From Merdimonas faecis (GTDB lineage Bacteria; Bacillota; Clostridia; Lachnospirales; Lachnospiraceae): 64,000 bases of DNA. Every line of letters begins with the position of its first letter. The first letter of the stretch is position 1. Positions 16,297 to 24,945 of this stretch are shown one piece after another. Made by a program: the position numbers and the translations under genes. The stretch is from assembly GCF_001754075.1 (NCBI RefSeq), contig NZ_MIEH01000018.1, positions 62,001-126,000 of the forward strand. The letters run 5' to 3'. The notes beneath the pieces are model-generated. The model was not told the DNA's origin. It saw nothing but the letters and a program-made list of their open reading frames with translations, and ran no database searches.

Positions 16297-17049
16297 ATGA
16301 ATTTTTATATTATGACCTTGTTCCCGGAGATGGTGATGGACGGACTCCACACCAGCATTATCGGGAGAGCGGTAAATAACGGCCTTTTAAGTATTGAGGC
16401 TGTAAATATCCGGGATTATGCATTTAATAAGCACAACAGTGTGGACGATTACCCCTACGGGGGCGGAGCCGGGATGCTGATGCAGGCAGAGCCGGTTTAT
16501 CAATGCTACCGGGCCCTGGAGGAGAGGATCGGCAAAAAGCCCCGGGTGGTTTATCTTTCTCCTCAGGGAAAGACCTTTCACCAGGAAATGGCGGAAGAAT
16601 TTGCAAAAGAAGAAGAGCTGGTGTTTCTCTGCGGGCATTACGAAGGGATCGACGAGCGGGTGCTGGAGGAGATCGTGACGGATTATGTGTCCATCGGAGA
16701 TTATGTGCTGACCGGAGGGGAGCTTCCGGCGATGATCATGGTGGACGCCATTTCCCGGCTGGTTCCGGGCGTGCTCCACAACGATGTGTCAGCCGAGTTT
16801 GAGAGCTTTCAGGATCATCTGCTGGAATATCCGCAGTATTCCAGGCCTGAGGTCTGGCATGACAAGCGGGTGCCGGAGGTGCTCATGAGCGGGCATCACG
16901 CCAACATTGAGAAGTGGCGGCGCGAGCAGTCGGTGATCCGCACGGCAAAGAACCGGCCGGATCTTCTTTTGAAGGCGGAGCTTACGGAGGAAGAGAAGAG
17001 GCTGGCGGAAGAGATTAGTGGTTGCAAAGCCGGAGATATGGGATTATAA
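16297..17049 (+). CDS. trmD: tRNA (guanine-N1-)-methyltransferase TrmD
   Basis: A 250-residue SPOUT methyltransferase that makes m1G37 in tRNAs and prevents +1 frameshifting. MNFYIMTLFPEMV starts the protein; the trefoil-knot SAM site shows as LCGHYEGIDERV and GDYVLTGGELPAM. It has the standard length and works as a dimer. The ATG at 16297 has AGGAG 8 nt upstream; the GTG at 16288 does not. The TPP riboswitch begins only about 20 nt after the stop, so trmD ends its own transcript segment there. Confidence 0.96.
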   Translation: MNFYIMTLFPEMVMDGLHTSIIGRAVNNGLLSIEAVNIRDYAFNKHNSVDDYPYGGGAGMLMQAEPVYQCYRALEERIGKKPRVVYLSPQGKTFHQEMAEEFAKEEELVFLCGHYEGIDERVLEEIVTDYVSIGDYVLTGGELPAMIMVDAISRLVPGVLHNDVSAEFESFQDHLLEYPQYSRPEVWHDKRVPEVLMSGHHANIEKWRREQSVIRTAKNRPDLLLKAELTEEEKRLAEEISGCKAGDMGL

Positions 17050-17069
17050 TGATAAAGTAATATGAAAAA

Positions 17070-17163
17070 AGGGGAGCTGGTGGAAAAGCCGGCTGAGAGG
17101 AAGCAATGAATTCCTGCTTCGACCCGAAAACCTGATTTGGATAATGCCAACGTAGGGAATCTA
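17070..17163 (+). ncRNA. TPP riboswitch aptamer (THI element)
   Basis: All hallmark pieces are present in order: a GGGG-AGCTGG start of P1/P2, the conserved CTGAGA, a variable P3 arm (AGGAAGCAATGAATTCCTGCTT), then GACCC, ACCTGATTTGGATAATGCCA and the closing ACGTAGGGAA. It binds thiamine pyrophosphate. The two genes that follow are thiW and thiC, so it controls thiamine precursor uptake and synthesis. Confidence 0.97.
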
Positions 17164-17174
17164 TACCGAAGAAC

Positions 17175-17216
17175 CGATGAGACAGAGGTGTGCCTTACGC
17201 ATCTCTGTTTTCTTTA
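17175..17216 (+). terminator. Expression-platform terminator of the TPP riboswitch
   Basis: ACAGAGGTG and CATCTCTGT make a stem, with a short loop, followed by TTTCTTTATTATTTT. It lies directly after the aptamer, so TPP binding most likely turns transcription off by termination. Confidence 0.85.
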
Positions 17217-17291
17217 TTATTTTAGAAGAATGCGGGAAGGACGGCTGGATTTTTTGATGGCGATTTTCTGATCGAGAGAAAGGAGCGATGT

Positions 17292-17804
17292 GTGAGAATG
17301 ACACAGCAGGGAACAACGAGAAAACTTGCGCTGGCAGGCGTTCTGACAGCCCTGGCGGCTGCGGGCAGCCTGATAAGCTTTCCGGTGGCAGGCAGCCAGT
17401 GTGCGCCGGTGCAGCACATGGTCAACATTTTGGCGGCAGTGACTATGGGGCCCGGCTGGGGCGTGGGGATTGCTTTTTGTGCCAGCCTTCTTCGGAATCT
17501 TCTGGGGATCGGCAGCCTGATGGCATTCCCGGGCAGTATGATCGGGGCGTTTTGCTGCGGGCTGGTCTATGCGAAGTGGAGAAAGCTTGGCGTATGCTGT
17601 CTGGCTGAGGCTCTGGGGACCGGGATCCTGGGAGGGATTGCGGCTTACCCGGTGGCAGAATTTCTGATGGGAGCGGGACCTGCGGGACTCTTTGTGTACG
17701 TGGTGCCTTTCCTGATTTCCACAACGGCGGGAAGTATCCTGGCATACCTTTTGATCACTGTGCTGGAAAAGGGCGGAGTCATGAGGCAGCTGCTGGAATC
17801 ATAA
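17292..17804 (+). CDS. thiW: ThiW, thiamine-precursor ECF S component
   Basis: A 170-residue polytopic membrane protein with about five hydrophobic segments. The N-terminal [17 protein letters not shown] and the [22 protein letters not shown] stretch are typical of ThiW. ThiW proteins are S components of energy-coupling-factor importers and are thought to bring in the thiazole moiety of thiamine; the shared EcfA/EcfT module is not in this window. GTG 17292 is chosen since AAGGAG is 6 nt upstream; an ATG two codons later is possible. Controlled by the riboswitch just upstream. Confidence 0.9.
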   Translation: MRMTQQGTTRKLALAGVLTALAAAGSLISFPVAGSQCAPVQHMVNILAAVTMGPGWGVGIAFCASLLRNLLGIGSLMAFPGSMIGAFCCGLVYAKWRKLGVCCLAEALGTGILGGIAAYPVAEFLMGAGPAGLFVYVVPFLISTTAGSILAYLLITVLEKGGVMRQLLES

Positions 17805-17839
17805 GAGAAAGATCATGTTTTGAAAGATGGAGGTTGAAG

Positions 17840-19150
17840 ATGAGAAATTATACGACACAGATGGATGCGGCGAGAAAGGGGATCCTGACGCCGGAGATGA
17901 AGACGGTAGCAAAGAAGGAGAGGATGCCGGAGGAACGGCTGATGAAGCTTGTGGCAGAAGGAAAGGTGGCGATCTGCGCCAACAAAAACCATAAATGCCT
18001 GGATCCGGAAGGAATCGGCAGTATGCTGCGCACGAAGGTGAATGTGAATCTGGGAGTTTCCAGAGACTGCAAGGATTATGATATTGAGATGAAGAAGGTC
18101 ATGAGTGCGGTGGAGCTGGGAGCGGAGGCTATCATGGATCTGTCCAGCCACGGTAATACGCAGCCTTTCCGCCAGAAGTTGACAAACGAGTGCCCGGTGA
18201 TGATCGGGACTGTCCCGGTGTATGACAGTGTGATCCACTACCAGAGAGACCTGGCAACGTTGACGGCCCAGGATTTTATCGATGTGATCCGTCTTCATGC
18301 GGAAGACGGCGTGGATTTTGTAACACTGCACTGCGGGATTACCCGGAAGACCATCGAACAGATCCAGAAGCATAAAAGAAAAATGAACATTGTAAGCCGG
18401 GGAGGCAGCCTGGTATTTGCATGGATGAGCATGACAGGCGAGGAGAATCCGTTTTACGAATACTATGATCAGATCCTGGACATCTGCGAGGAGTATGACG
18501 TGACCATTTCCCTGGGAGACGCCTGCCGACCAGGATGTCTTGCAGATGCCACCGACGTATGTCAGATCGAGGAGCTGGTGCGCTTAGGAGAATTGACTAA
18601 GCGTGCGTGGGATCACAATGTTCAGGTCATGGTAGAGGGGCCGGGACATGTGCCGCTTAATCAGGTGGCGGCCAACATGGAAGTGCAGAAGAGCATCTGC
18701 ATGGGCGCACCGTTCTATGTTCTGGGGCCTCTGGTGACAGATATCGCGCCGGGCTATGACCACATTACCGGAGCCATCGGCGGCGCCGTAGCAGCCATGA
18801 GCGGGGCAGCCTTCCTTTGCTACGTGACACCGGCAGAGCACCTGGCTCTGCCAAACGTAGACGATGTAAAGCAGGGGATCATCGCCTCCAAGATCGCGGC
18901 TCACGCGGCAGACATCGCCAAAGGCGTGCCGGGGGCCAGAGAGATTGACGACCGGATGGCTGACGCCAGAAGGAATCTGGACTGGGACGGACAGTTTGCC
19001 TGCGCACTGGATCCGGAGACTGCAAAGGCGATCCGTGACAGCAGAAAGCCGGAAGATGACCATAGCGACACCTGCAGCATGTGCGGCAAATTTTGTGCAG
19101 TCCGCAGTATGAATAAGGCACTTGCCGGAGAATATATAGACATATTGTAA
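17840..19150 (+). CDS. thiC: Phosphomethylpyrimidine synthase ThiC
   Basis: A 436-residue radical-SAM-type enzyme that turns aminoimidazole ribotide into HMP-P, the pyrimidine half of thiamine. Seen in the sequence: [14 protein letters not shown] start, the [14 protein letters not shown] and [10 protein letters not shown] motifs, and the C-terminal CX2CX4C cluster motif (CSMCGKFC) that binds [4Fe-4S]. Length is right for the short bacterial form without the N-terminal extension. ATG 17840 follows GGAGG by 6 nt. It shares the TPP-controlled transcript with thiW. Confidence 0.97.
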   Translation: MRNYTTQMDAARKGILTPEMKTVAKKERMPEERLMKLVAEGKVAICANKNHKCLDPEGIGSMLRTKVNVNLGVSRDCKDYDIEMKKVMSAVELGAEAIMDLSSHGNTQPFRQKLTNECPVMIGTVPVYDSVIHYQRDLATLTAQDFIDVIRLHAEDGVDFVTLHCGITRKTIEQIQKHKRKMNIVSRGGSLVFAWMSMTGEENPFYEYYDQILDICEEYDVTISLGDACRPGCLADATDVCQIEELVRLGELTKRAWDHNVQVMVEGPGHVPLNQVAANMEVQKSICMGAPFYVLGPLVTDIAPGYDHITGAIGGAVAAMSGAAFLCYVTPAEHLALPNVDDVKQGIIASKIAAHAADIAKGVPGAREIDDRMADARRNLDWDGQFACALDPETAKAIRDSRKPEDDHSDTCSMCGKFCAVRSMNKALAGEYIDIL

Positions 19151-19245
19151 GGTGGGGACACCCTAAGCGACAGATAGGGACAGGGAGAAATGCGTAAGGG
19201 GACGTACACTTTCGCAGAAAGTGTACGTCCCCTTACGAAAAGTAC
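19151..19245. repeat. Palindromic intergenic element (REP-like)
   Basis: The core is a perfect inverted repeat with 21-nt arms at 19193-19213 and 19217-19237 and a 3-nt loop. Each arm contains GGGGACGTACACTTTC or its complement. It is preceded by GGTGGGGACACC and a GATAGGGACAGGG tract that look like degenerate related units. There is no T-run, so it is not a normal terminator. The form resembles REP/REPIN palindromes spread by TnpA-REP transposases; other copies are needed to prove this. Confidence 0.6.
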
Positions 19246-19274
19246 TTGCAATCCTCCCCGGGATATGCTAAACT
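19246..19274 (+). promoter_or_regulatory. Promoter of rplS
   Basis: TTGCAA at 19246-19251 and TAAACT at 19269-19274 are spaced by 17 nt. It gives rplS its own start behind the thiWC module, with a leader of about 80 nt that could carry L19 autoregulation, though no clear leader fold was identified. Confidence 0.55.
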
Positions 19275-19360
19275 ATAACATGCTGTGAAGAAAAAAGGAG
19301 ATGGTCCTCTGGTACGATTTGTATTTATGAACATCCGAGTAAATAAGGAGGTCACACAGT

Positions 19361-19708
19361 ATGAACGATATTATTAAGAATATTGAAGCAGCTCAGTTAA
19401 AGGAAGCTGCACCGGAGTTTCATGTAGGAGACACCGTAAAGGTATATGGTAAGATCAAGGAAGGAAACCGTGAGAGAATCCAGGTATTCGAGGGTACTGT
19501 TCTGAAGAGACAGGGCGGCGGAGCAAGAGAGACTTTCACTGTAAGAAAGAATTCCAACGGAATCGGTGTTGAAAAGACATGGCCGCTGCATTCACCAAAC
19601 GTAGAAAAGGTTGAGGTAGTCAGAAGAGGTAAAGTAAGAAGAGCAAAACTGAACTACTTAAGAGACCGCGTTGGTAAGAAGGCAAAGGTAAAAGAATTAG
19701 TAAAATAG
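19361..19708 (+). CDS. rplS: 50S ribosomal protein L19
   Basis: A 115-residue bL19. The [20 protein letters not shown] and [20 protein letters not shown] segments and the basic C-terminus ([17 protein letters not shown]) are diagnostic. It sits at the 30S-50S interface. TAAGGAGG is 9 nt before the ATG. In most Firmicutes rplS follows trmD directly; here thiW-thiC lies between. Its own terminator follows at 19718-19754. Confidence 0.97.
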   Translation: MNDIIKNIEAAQLKEAAPEFHVGDTVKVYGKIKEGNRERIQVFEGTVLKRQGGGARETFTVRKNSNGIGVEKTWPLHSPNVEKVEVVRRGKVRRAKLNYLRDRVGKKAKVKELVK

Positions 19709-19717
19709 TTGTGAATG

Positions 19718-19754
19718 AAAAAAGGACAAGTACATAGTGTATGTTGTCCTTTTT
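19718..19754 (+). terminator. rplS terminator
   Basis: AAAAAAGGACAA and TTGTCCTTTTT form an 11-bp stem with a 14-nt loop and a 3' T-run. It lies inside the longest possible reading of the next gene, which supports the downstream start at 19775. Confidence 0.85.
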
Positions 19755-19774
19755 CTGATATATGGGGAGAAACG

Positions 19775-20458
19775 ATGAAACAAACAACGAAACGCAGATA
19801 CCGGCCGAAACGAAGAAAACCCAATAAGGCAGGACGCAGATGGTTTGGTCTTGGAAAAGCTGCAAGAAGAAGACGCGGCGAGGGACAGCTTGGATATGTC
19901 AGACCTAAAAAGAAGCTACGTCCCAAGTGGGAATATCTGCCGATCATCGGACGATGGGTTTTTGAAATAGCAATAGTCTGCCTGTTTGCCTATGTGGCTG
20001 TCTGGTATTTCGGCCAGAGAGTCAGCACTGTGGGTGATTCCATGAGTCCGATTCTCAGAAACGGGGACGTGGTACTGGTGAACAGGATTGTTTATAATGC
20101 CACAACACCGAAGCGGGGAGACATTATTGTGTTCAAACCCAAGGGGAACGAAAACGATCATTATTATATCAAGCGGATCGTCGGCCTGCCGGGCGAGACG
20201 ATCGAGATCATTGAAAACCGTGTCTATATTGACGGCGAGCGGCTGGAGGAGGATTACGAGACAACTAACATTGATGATGTGGGAGTTGTGGACGGGGAGT
20301 TAAAGCTGGCCGGAGACGAGTATTTTGTGCTGGGAGACAACCGTGAAAACAGCGAGGACAGCCGTAATGCGGATGTGGGAAATGTAAAACGGGAATATAT
20401 TTACGGAAAAGCATGGTTCGTTGTCTCACCCAGCGAGCATTTCGGATTTGTAAATTAA
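19775..20458 (+). CDS. lepB: Signal peptidase I, long basic N-terminus
   Basis: A 227-residue type I signal peptidase. A cytoplasmic N-terminal segment of about 65 residues, very rich in Arg and Lys, comes before a single membrane helix (FEIAIVCLFAYVAVWYF). The catalytic dyad is Ser89 in GDSMSP and Lys133 in YYIKRIVGLPGE; GDNRENSEDSR is the box E motif. It cuts signal peptides outside the membrane. The basic tail is unusually long for the family. ATG 19775 follows GGGGAG by 5 nt. A second enzyme of the family lies just after rbgA. Confidence 0.93.
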   Translation: MKQTTKRRYRPKRRKPNKAGRRWFGLGKAARRRRGEGQLGYVRPKKKLRPKWEYLPIIGRWVFEIAIVCLFAYVAVWYFGQRVSTVGDSMSPILRNGDVVLVNRIVYNATTPKRGDIIVFKPKGNENDHYYIKRIVGLPGETIEIIENRVYIDGERLEEDYETTNIDDVGVVDGELKLAGDEYFVLGDNRENSEDSRNADVGNVKREYIYGKAWFVVSPSEHFGFVN

Positions 20459-20504
20459 GCCTGTATGGCAAGATACAGTGATTCAGATAGAAGAGGAGAG
20501 TAGT

Positions 20505-21353
20505 ATGCATTTTCAGTGGTACCCTGGTCATATGACGAAAGCAAAGCGTATGATGCAGGAAAATATCAAGCTGATCGATCTGGTGATCGAGCTTCTGGAC
20601 GCAAGGATTCCGCTTGCCAGCCGGAACCCGGATATTGATCAGCTGGCGCAGAACAAGGCCAGGATGATCATTTTAAACAAAGCAGATCTGGCAGAGGATA
20701 AATGGAACGCTGCATGGGAGGAATATTTCAGAGAAAAGGGTTACGAGGTGGTCCGGATCAATTCCAGAAACGCAGGAAAGATGAAGAGTGTGCACAGTGT
20801 GATCCAGGCGGCCTGTAAGGAAAAAATAGAACGGGACAGAAAAAGAGGCATCCTGAACCGGCCGGTCCGCGCTATGGTAGTGGGAATCCCTAACGTGGGA
20901 AAATCCACATTTATCAATTCTCTGGCAGGAAAGGCCTGTGCAAAAACAGGCAATAAGCCGGGTGTCACGAAAGGAAAGCAGTGGATCCGCCTGAATAAGC
21001 AGGTGGAGCTTCTGGACACACCGGGAATCCTCTGGCCGAAGTTCGAGGATCAGAGTGTGGGGCAAAAGCTTGCATTTATCGGTTCCATCAAGGATGAGAT
21101 CGTCAATACAGAGGATCTGGCCGCAGAGCTGATCCGGTTCATGAACAGCGCTTACAAAGGCGTGCTGGAGGAAAAATATCAGATCGAAGGAGCAGAAGAT
21201 CCATATCAGCTGCTGGAGGGGATCGCCAGGAGCAGGAACTGTCTTCTGAAAGGTCAGGAGCTGGATACAGGAAAAGCTGCCCTTTTGCTCCTGGATGATT
21301 TCCGGAATGGGAAGCTGGGGAGACTGACTCTGGAATATCCACCGGAAGTGTGA
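20505..21353 (+). CDS. rbgA: Ribosome biogenesis GTPase RbgA (YlqF)
   Basis: A 282-residue circularly permuted GTPase. Motif order in the chain is G4 (NKADLA), then G1 (GIPNVGKST), then G3 (DTPG), as expected for YlqF. The N-terminus MHFQWYPGHMTKAKRMM and the C-terminal ANTAR-like domain are standard. It acts late in 50S assembly (uL6/bL36 region). ATG 20505 is supported by GAGGAG 6 nt upstream. The final codons overlap the region of the next gene. Confidence 0.96.
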   Translation: MHFQWYPGHMTKAKRMMQENIKLIDLVIELLDARIPLASRNPDIDQLAQNKARMIILNKADLAEDKWNAAWEEYFREKGYEVVRINSRNAGKMKSVHSVIQAACKEKIERDRKRGILNRPVRAMVVGIPNVGKSTFINSLAGKACAKTGNKPGVTKGKQWIRLNKQVELLDTPGILWPKFEDQSVGQKLAFIGSIKDEIVNTEDLAAELIRFMNSAYKGVLEEKYQIEGAEDPYQLLEGIARSRNCLLKGQELDTGKAALLLLDDFRNGKLGRLTLEYPPEV

Positions 21354-21394
21354 TAGAATCTAAACGTAACAGTCAGAAAGGGGTCTGCATTTTT

Positions 21395-21952
21395 ATGGGA
21401 CGACACAGAAGAGAACGAGGCATCTTCAGAGAGCTGCTGGGATGGCTTCTTTATATATTGATCATCATTGGGCTGACCTATGTGATCATTACCTATGTGG
21501 GGCAGAGGACAAGGGTCAGCGGACAATCAATGGAAACAACATTAAGTGACGGGGACAATCTGATCGTTGACAAGCTGACTTATCATTTTAAAGATCCGGA
21601 GAGATTTGACATTATCGTATTCCCTTATAAATATGAGGAAAACACTTACTATATTAAGAGGATCATCGGCATGCCGGGCGAGACGATCCAGATCATCGGC
21701 GGCTATGTATATATCAACGGGCAGCAGCTGACCTCGGATATTTACGGGACAGAGGTGATGGCGTCTGCGGGAATCGCCGCGGAACCGATCACGCTGGGGG
21801 CAGATGAATATTTTGTGCTGGGGGACAACCGGAACCACAGCACTGACAGCCGGGAGCCCAACGTAGGAGTACTGCACCGGGAGGATCTGCTGGGGAGAGC
21901 CTGGATACGGATCTATCCGTTTGACAAGATCGGGGTGATCCAGCATGAATAA
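21395..21952 (+). CDS. lepB: Signal peptidase I, second copy
   Basis: A 185-residue type I signal peptidase with a short basic N-terminus (MGRHRRERG) and one membrane helix (LGWLLYILIIIGLTYVIITYV). The dyad is Ser45 in SGQSMET and Lys88 in YYIKRIIGMPGE, and GDNRNHSTDSR is present. Start 21395 is chosen from MGRHRRE; AAAGGGG lies 11 nt upstream. It is clearly a paralogue, not a recent copy, of the enzyme at 19775. The last 8 nt overlap rnhB. Two enzymes may differ in substrates or growth phase. Confidence 0.93.
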   Translation: MGRHRRERGIFRELLGWLLYILIIIGLTYVIITYVGQRTRVSGQSMETTLSDGDNLIVDKLTYHFKDPERFDIIVFPYKYEENTYYIKRIIGMPGETIQIIGGYVYINGQQLTSDIYGTEVMASAGIAAEPITLGADEYFVLGDNRNHSTDSREPNVGVLHREDLLGRAWIRIYPFDKIGVIQHE

Positions 21953-22604
21953 ACGGGAAGAGGAAAAGCTCCGCAGGCAGGAGGAAAAGCTGGAAAAGGA
22001 AAAAGCCCGTATCCAAGCCATGAGTGTATATGAAGAAGAATATGCATCCTGCGCATACATATGCGGGATCGATGAAGTTGGCAGGGGGCCGCTTGCAGGA
22101 CCAGTGGTCGCGGGAGCGGTGATCCTGCCAAAAGACCATACGATCCTTTATCTGAATGATTCCAAGAAGCTGTCGGAAAAAAAGAGGGAGATGCTGTATG
22201 AGGAGATCATGGAACATGCAGTGGCGACCGGAATCGGCATGGTAAGCCCTGCGCGTATTGATGAGATCAACATTCTGCAGGCTACCTATGAGGCCATGCG
22301 CATGGCAATCAGTCAGCTGAAGGTAAAGCCGGATGTGCTTTTGAATGATGCGGTAACTATACCCGGGGTAGATATCCCTCAGGTTCCGATCATCAAGGGA
22401 GACGCCAAGAGCGTTTCCATTGCGGCGGCGAGTATTATCGCTAAAGTTACCAGAGACCGGCTGATGAAGGAGTATGATCAGGTCATTCCGGGATATGATT
22501 TTGCCAGCAACAAGGGGTATGGGACGAAGGCGCATCTTGCGGGTTTAAAGGAACTTGGTCCTTCACCGATCCATCGGATGACCTTTATCAGTAAGTATAT
22601 TTAG
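21945..22604 (+). CDS. rnhB: Ribonuclease HII
   Basis: A 219-residue RNase HII, which removes ribonucleotides from DNA. The catalytic DEGD residues begin in CGIDEVGRGPLAGPVVAGAV; LNDSKKLSEKKRE and DAKSVSIAAASIIAKVTRD follow. A charged coiled-coil-like stretch of about 35 residues (EEEKLRRQEEKLEKEKARIQ) precedes the catalytic domain. The ATG lies inside the end of the signal peptidase gene, so translation is coupled. Its position after rbgA is canonical. Confidence 0.96.
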   Translation: MNKREEEKLRRQEEKLEKEKARIQAMSVYEEEYASCAYICGIDEVGRGPLAGPVVAGAVILPKDHTILYLNDSKKLSEKKREMLYEEIMEHAVATGIGMVSPARIDEINILQATYEAMRMAISQLKVKPDVLLNDAVTIPGVDIPQVPIIKGDAKSVSIAAASIIAKVTRDRLMKEYDQVIPGYDFASNKGYGTKAHLAGLKELGPSPIHRMTFISKYI

Positions 22605-22613
22605 CAGGTGATT

Positions 22614-22973
22614 ATGGAAAAGAACCATCGGAAAACCGGAACCAGATATGAGCGGATTGCCGGTGAATACCTGAAGTCAAAGGGATATGAGATTCTGGAA
22701 TATAATTACAGATCCCGTACAGGCGAGATCGATATCATCGCAAGAGACGGGGAATATCTGGTCTTCTGTGAGGTGAAATACCGCTCCGGAACAGGCTCCG
22801 GGGATCCTGCGGAAGCGGTGGATGAAAGAAAGCAGCAAAAAATCTCCAGGTGTGCGCTCCATTATCTGACTGCAAAAGGCAGAACAGACGCGGCTTGCAG
22901 GTTTGATGTAGTGAGCATTGCCGGAACGAAGGTCCGGCTGTACCAGAATGCATTTGATTATATAGGCGGTTAG
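22614..22973 (+). CDS. YraN/UPF0102 nuclease-like protein
   Basis: A 119-residue protein of the YraN family, with a restriction-endonuclease-like fold. GTRYERIAGEYLKSKGYEIL is followed by the core GEIDIIARDGEYLVFCEVKYR (the D and ExK residues of the fold). Role unknown; genetic context in many bacteria links it to rnhB and DNA processing. ATG 22614 is preferred over GTG 22608 because AGGTG falls just before the ATG. It lies 9 nt after rnhB. Confidence 0.9.
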   Translation: MEKNHRKTGTRYERIAGEYLKSKGYEILEYNYRSRTGEIDIIARDGEYLVFCEVKYRSGTGSGDPAEAVDERKQQKISRCALHYLTAKGRTDAACRFDVVSIAGTKVRLYQNAFDYIGG

Positions 22974-22982
22974 GAGAAGAAG

Positions 22983-23816
22983 ATGAGTCTTGGATTAAAA
23001 TACAAAAATGATGAAAAGATAATAGAAGAGAGAATTGTAAACGGAGTGCCTTATCTCGTCTATCCGATGTTGGAGCAGACAGGAGTCGTAAAGCATGGGT
23101 TTACGACCAGGCTTGGCGGTGTCAGCAAAGGATACTGTGCTACGATGAATATCAGCACGACCAGAGGAGATGATCCGAGGGATGTGGAGGAAAATAAGCG
23201 AAGGCTTGCAGAAGCCATTGGCGTCCGGCCGGAGGATATGACATTTACCCATCAGACCCATACTGTCAATGTGGCGGTGGTCGAAGAAGAGGACAGGGGA
23301 AAACGGTTTATGGAAACCGACGGCATGGTGACCAATGTACCGGGGATCTGTCTGGTGACATTCTATGCGGACTGTGTGCCCTTGTATCTGGTGGATCCGG
23401 TGCGGAAGGTGATCGGGCTTTCCCATTCCGGCTGGAGGGGCACAGTGAACCGTATGGGCCGTGTCACGCTTGAAAAGATGCATGAGGTATACGGCACAGA
23501 TCCAGGGGATGTGGTTGCGGCGATCGGGCCGTCCATCTGCCAGGACTGTTATGAGGTCAGTGAAGACGTGATCCTGGAATTCCAGAAGGATTTTCGCAAG
23601 GAAGACTGGGATGATCTGTACTACCGCAAGGAAAACGGAAAGTACCAGCTGAACCTGTGGCGGGCAAATGAGATCATTTTCCAGGAGGCGGGAGTAAAGA
23701 AGGAGCACATTGCAGTGACAAACGTATGCACCCATTGCAATCCGGAAATTCTGTTTTCACACCGGACTACCGGGGATAAAAGAGGAAACTTAAGTGCGCT
23801 GCTTGCGCTAAAATAG
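22983..23816 (+). CDS. pgeF: PgeF/YfiH laccase-domain protein
   Basis: A 277-residue protein of the YfiH family (formerly polyphenol oxidase), now known in E. coli as PgeF, which removes mis-incorporated amino acids from peptidoglycan precursors; related enzymes act on purine nucleosides. The zinc-binding residues are visible in FYADCVPLYL, LSHSGWRGT and VCTHCNPEILFSHR. A GGAGAAG site precedes the ATG by about 5 nt. It probably belongs to the same transcript as rnhB and yraN. Which of the two reactions occurs here is unknown. Confidence 0.9.
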   Translation: MSLGLKYKNDEKIIEERIVNGVPYLVYPMLEQTGVVKHGFTTRLGGVSKGYCATMNISTTRGDDPRDVEENKRRLAEAIGVRPEDMTFTHQTHTVNVAVVEEEDRGKRFMETDGMVTNVPGICLVTFYADCVPLYLVDPVRKVIGLSHSGWRGTVNRMGRVTLEKMHEVYGTDPGDVVAAIGPSICQDCYEVSEDVILEFQKDFRKEDWDDLYYRKENGKYQLNLWRANEIIFQEAGVKKEHIAVTNVCTHCNPEILFSHRTTGDKRGNLSALLALK

Positions 23817-23834
23817 ACAAATAGGAGGATGCGA

Positions 23835-24746
23835 ATGATATATAAGATGGTACTTGCCGCTGCGGATACGACGTCGGCGGCGGAGGAAGTCGCAGAAGTG
23901 ACGCAGGATACGGTAGAAGAGGTCAGCCGTATGACGCAGATCCTGCAGGACAATATCCCACAGATTATCAGCTTTGCTTTTCAGGTGGTGCTTGCCCTTG
24001 TCTTTTTCTTTATCGGCAGATGTCTGATCAAATGGGTACGTAAGGTTGTCCGGCGTTCTTTTGAACGCTCTAAAGCGGATACAGGAGTGGCTACATTTGT
24101 GGATTCCCTTCTGAAATACGGGTTATATTTTCTGCTGATCTTTAGCATTGCAGCCAGATTTGGCGTGGATACCGCATCTGTGGCGGCGCTGGTGGCGTCC
24201 AGCGGTGTGACTCTTGGTCTTGCGCTGCAGGGAAGCCTTTCCAATTTTGCCGGAGGCGTGCTGATCCTGCTTTTGAAGCCTTTTGAGGTGGGGGATTATA
24301 TTGTAGAGGATACAAATATGAAGGAAGGTACGGTAAAGGAGATTCAGATCTTTTATACCAAGCTTTCCACGATCGATAACCAGACGATCGTGATCCCTAA
24401 CGGAATGTTGACCAATAACAGTCTCACTAATGCTACAGCGAAGGATGAAAGGAGACTGGATCTGAAAATTTCCGTTTCCTATGAAGCAGATCTTCGGGAA
24501 GCCAAAAGCCTGATTGAAAAGATCGTAACGGAGGATCCCTGTGTCATGCAGGACAAGGAGATTCTTGTATTCGTGGATGATCTGGCAGAGAGCGCGGTAG
24601 TGATCGGCGCCAGAGCCTGGGTCAGAAATGAAGAGTTCTGGCCGACCAAATGGCGGATACTGGAAGAAATTAAGCTGAAGCTGGATGAAAATGGAATCGC
24701 AATTCCTTATCCGCAGGTGACGGTACACATGCAGGAGAAAAAGTAA
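23835..24746 (+). CDS. mscS: Small-conductance mechanosensitive channel MscS
   Basis: A 303-residue MscS-family channel. Three membrane segments are seen (about residues 45-65, 90-110 and the pore helix), with the Ala/Gly-rich pore ASSGVTLGLALQGSLSNFAGGV, followed by the beta domain (KPFEVGDYIV) and the C-terminal alpha/beta domain. It opens under membrane tension and releases solutes on osmotic downshock. ATG 23835 has AGGAGG 6 nt upstream, whereas the ATG at 23829 is directly against it. A small membrane protein gene follows after 18 nt. Confidence 0.95.
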   Translation: MIYKMVLAAADTTSAAEEVAEVTQDTVEEVSRMTQILQDNIPQIISFAFQVVLALVFFFIGRCLIKWVRKVVRRSFERSKADTGVATFVDSLLKYGLYFLLIFSIAARFGVDTASVAALVASSGVTLGLALQGSLSNFAGGVLILLLKPFEVGDYIVEDTNMKEGTVKEIQIFYTKLSTIDNQTIVIPNGMLTNNSLTNATAKDERRLDLKISVSYEADLREAKSLIEKIVTEDPCVMQDKEILVFVDDLAESAVVIGARAWVRNEEFWPTKWRILEEIKLKLDENGIAIPYPQVTVHMQEKK

Positions 24747-24764
24747 GAGGATGGGAGAAAAGAA

Positions 24765-24911
24765 ATGATGCTTACAATTATTTTAGTAGCGATTGTATTG
24801 GTTCTGGTTGTTGGTGCAGTGGTAACAGGTGACTGGGAGAAGATGGACAAGCTGTTTGGCGTCGTACTTCTGGTTATCATTCTTTACTGGTTGTATCAGG
24901 CTTTTATGTAA
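24765..24911 (+). CDS. Small membrane protein, 48 residues
   Basis: A short reading frame coding MMLTIILVAIVLVLVVGAVV, then a polar TGDWEKMDK turn, then a second hydrophobic segment (LFGVVLLVIILYWLYQ). It has two predicted membrane helices in a hairpin. GGGAG precedes the double ATG, the gap to mscS is 18 nt, and a terminator follows directly, all of which favour a real gene. It may be a partner of the channel, but this is only positional inference. Confidence 0.6.
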   Translation: MMLTIILVAIVLVLVVGAVVTGDWEKMDKLFGVVLLVIILYWLYQAFM

Positions 24912-24936
24912 AAGCGGGAAGATCCTGCTTTTTTCA
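24912..24936 (+). terminator. Terminator after the mscS operon
   Basis: AGCGGGA and TCCTGCT pair (one G-T) over a 3-nt loop, followed by TTTTTT. Confidence 0.7.
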
Positions 24937-24945
24937 AAAAAGTTC

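Noticed and set aside
22995-23735. A 246-codon minus-strand frame
   Set aside because: Antisense to the well-supported PgeF-like gene; no RBS or motif.
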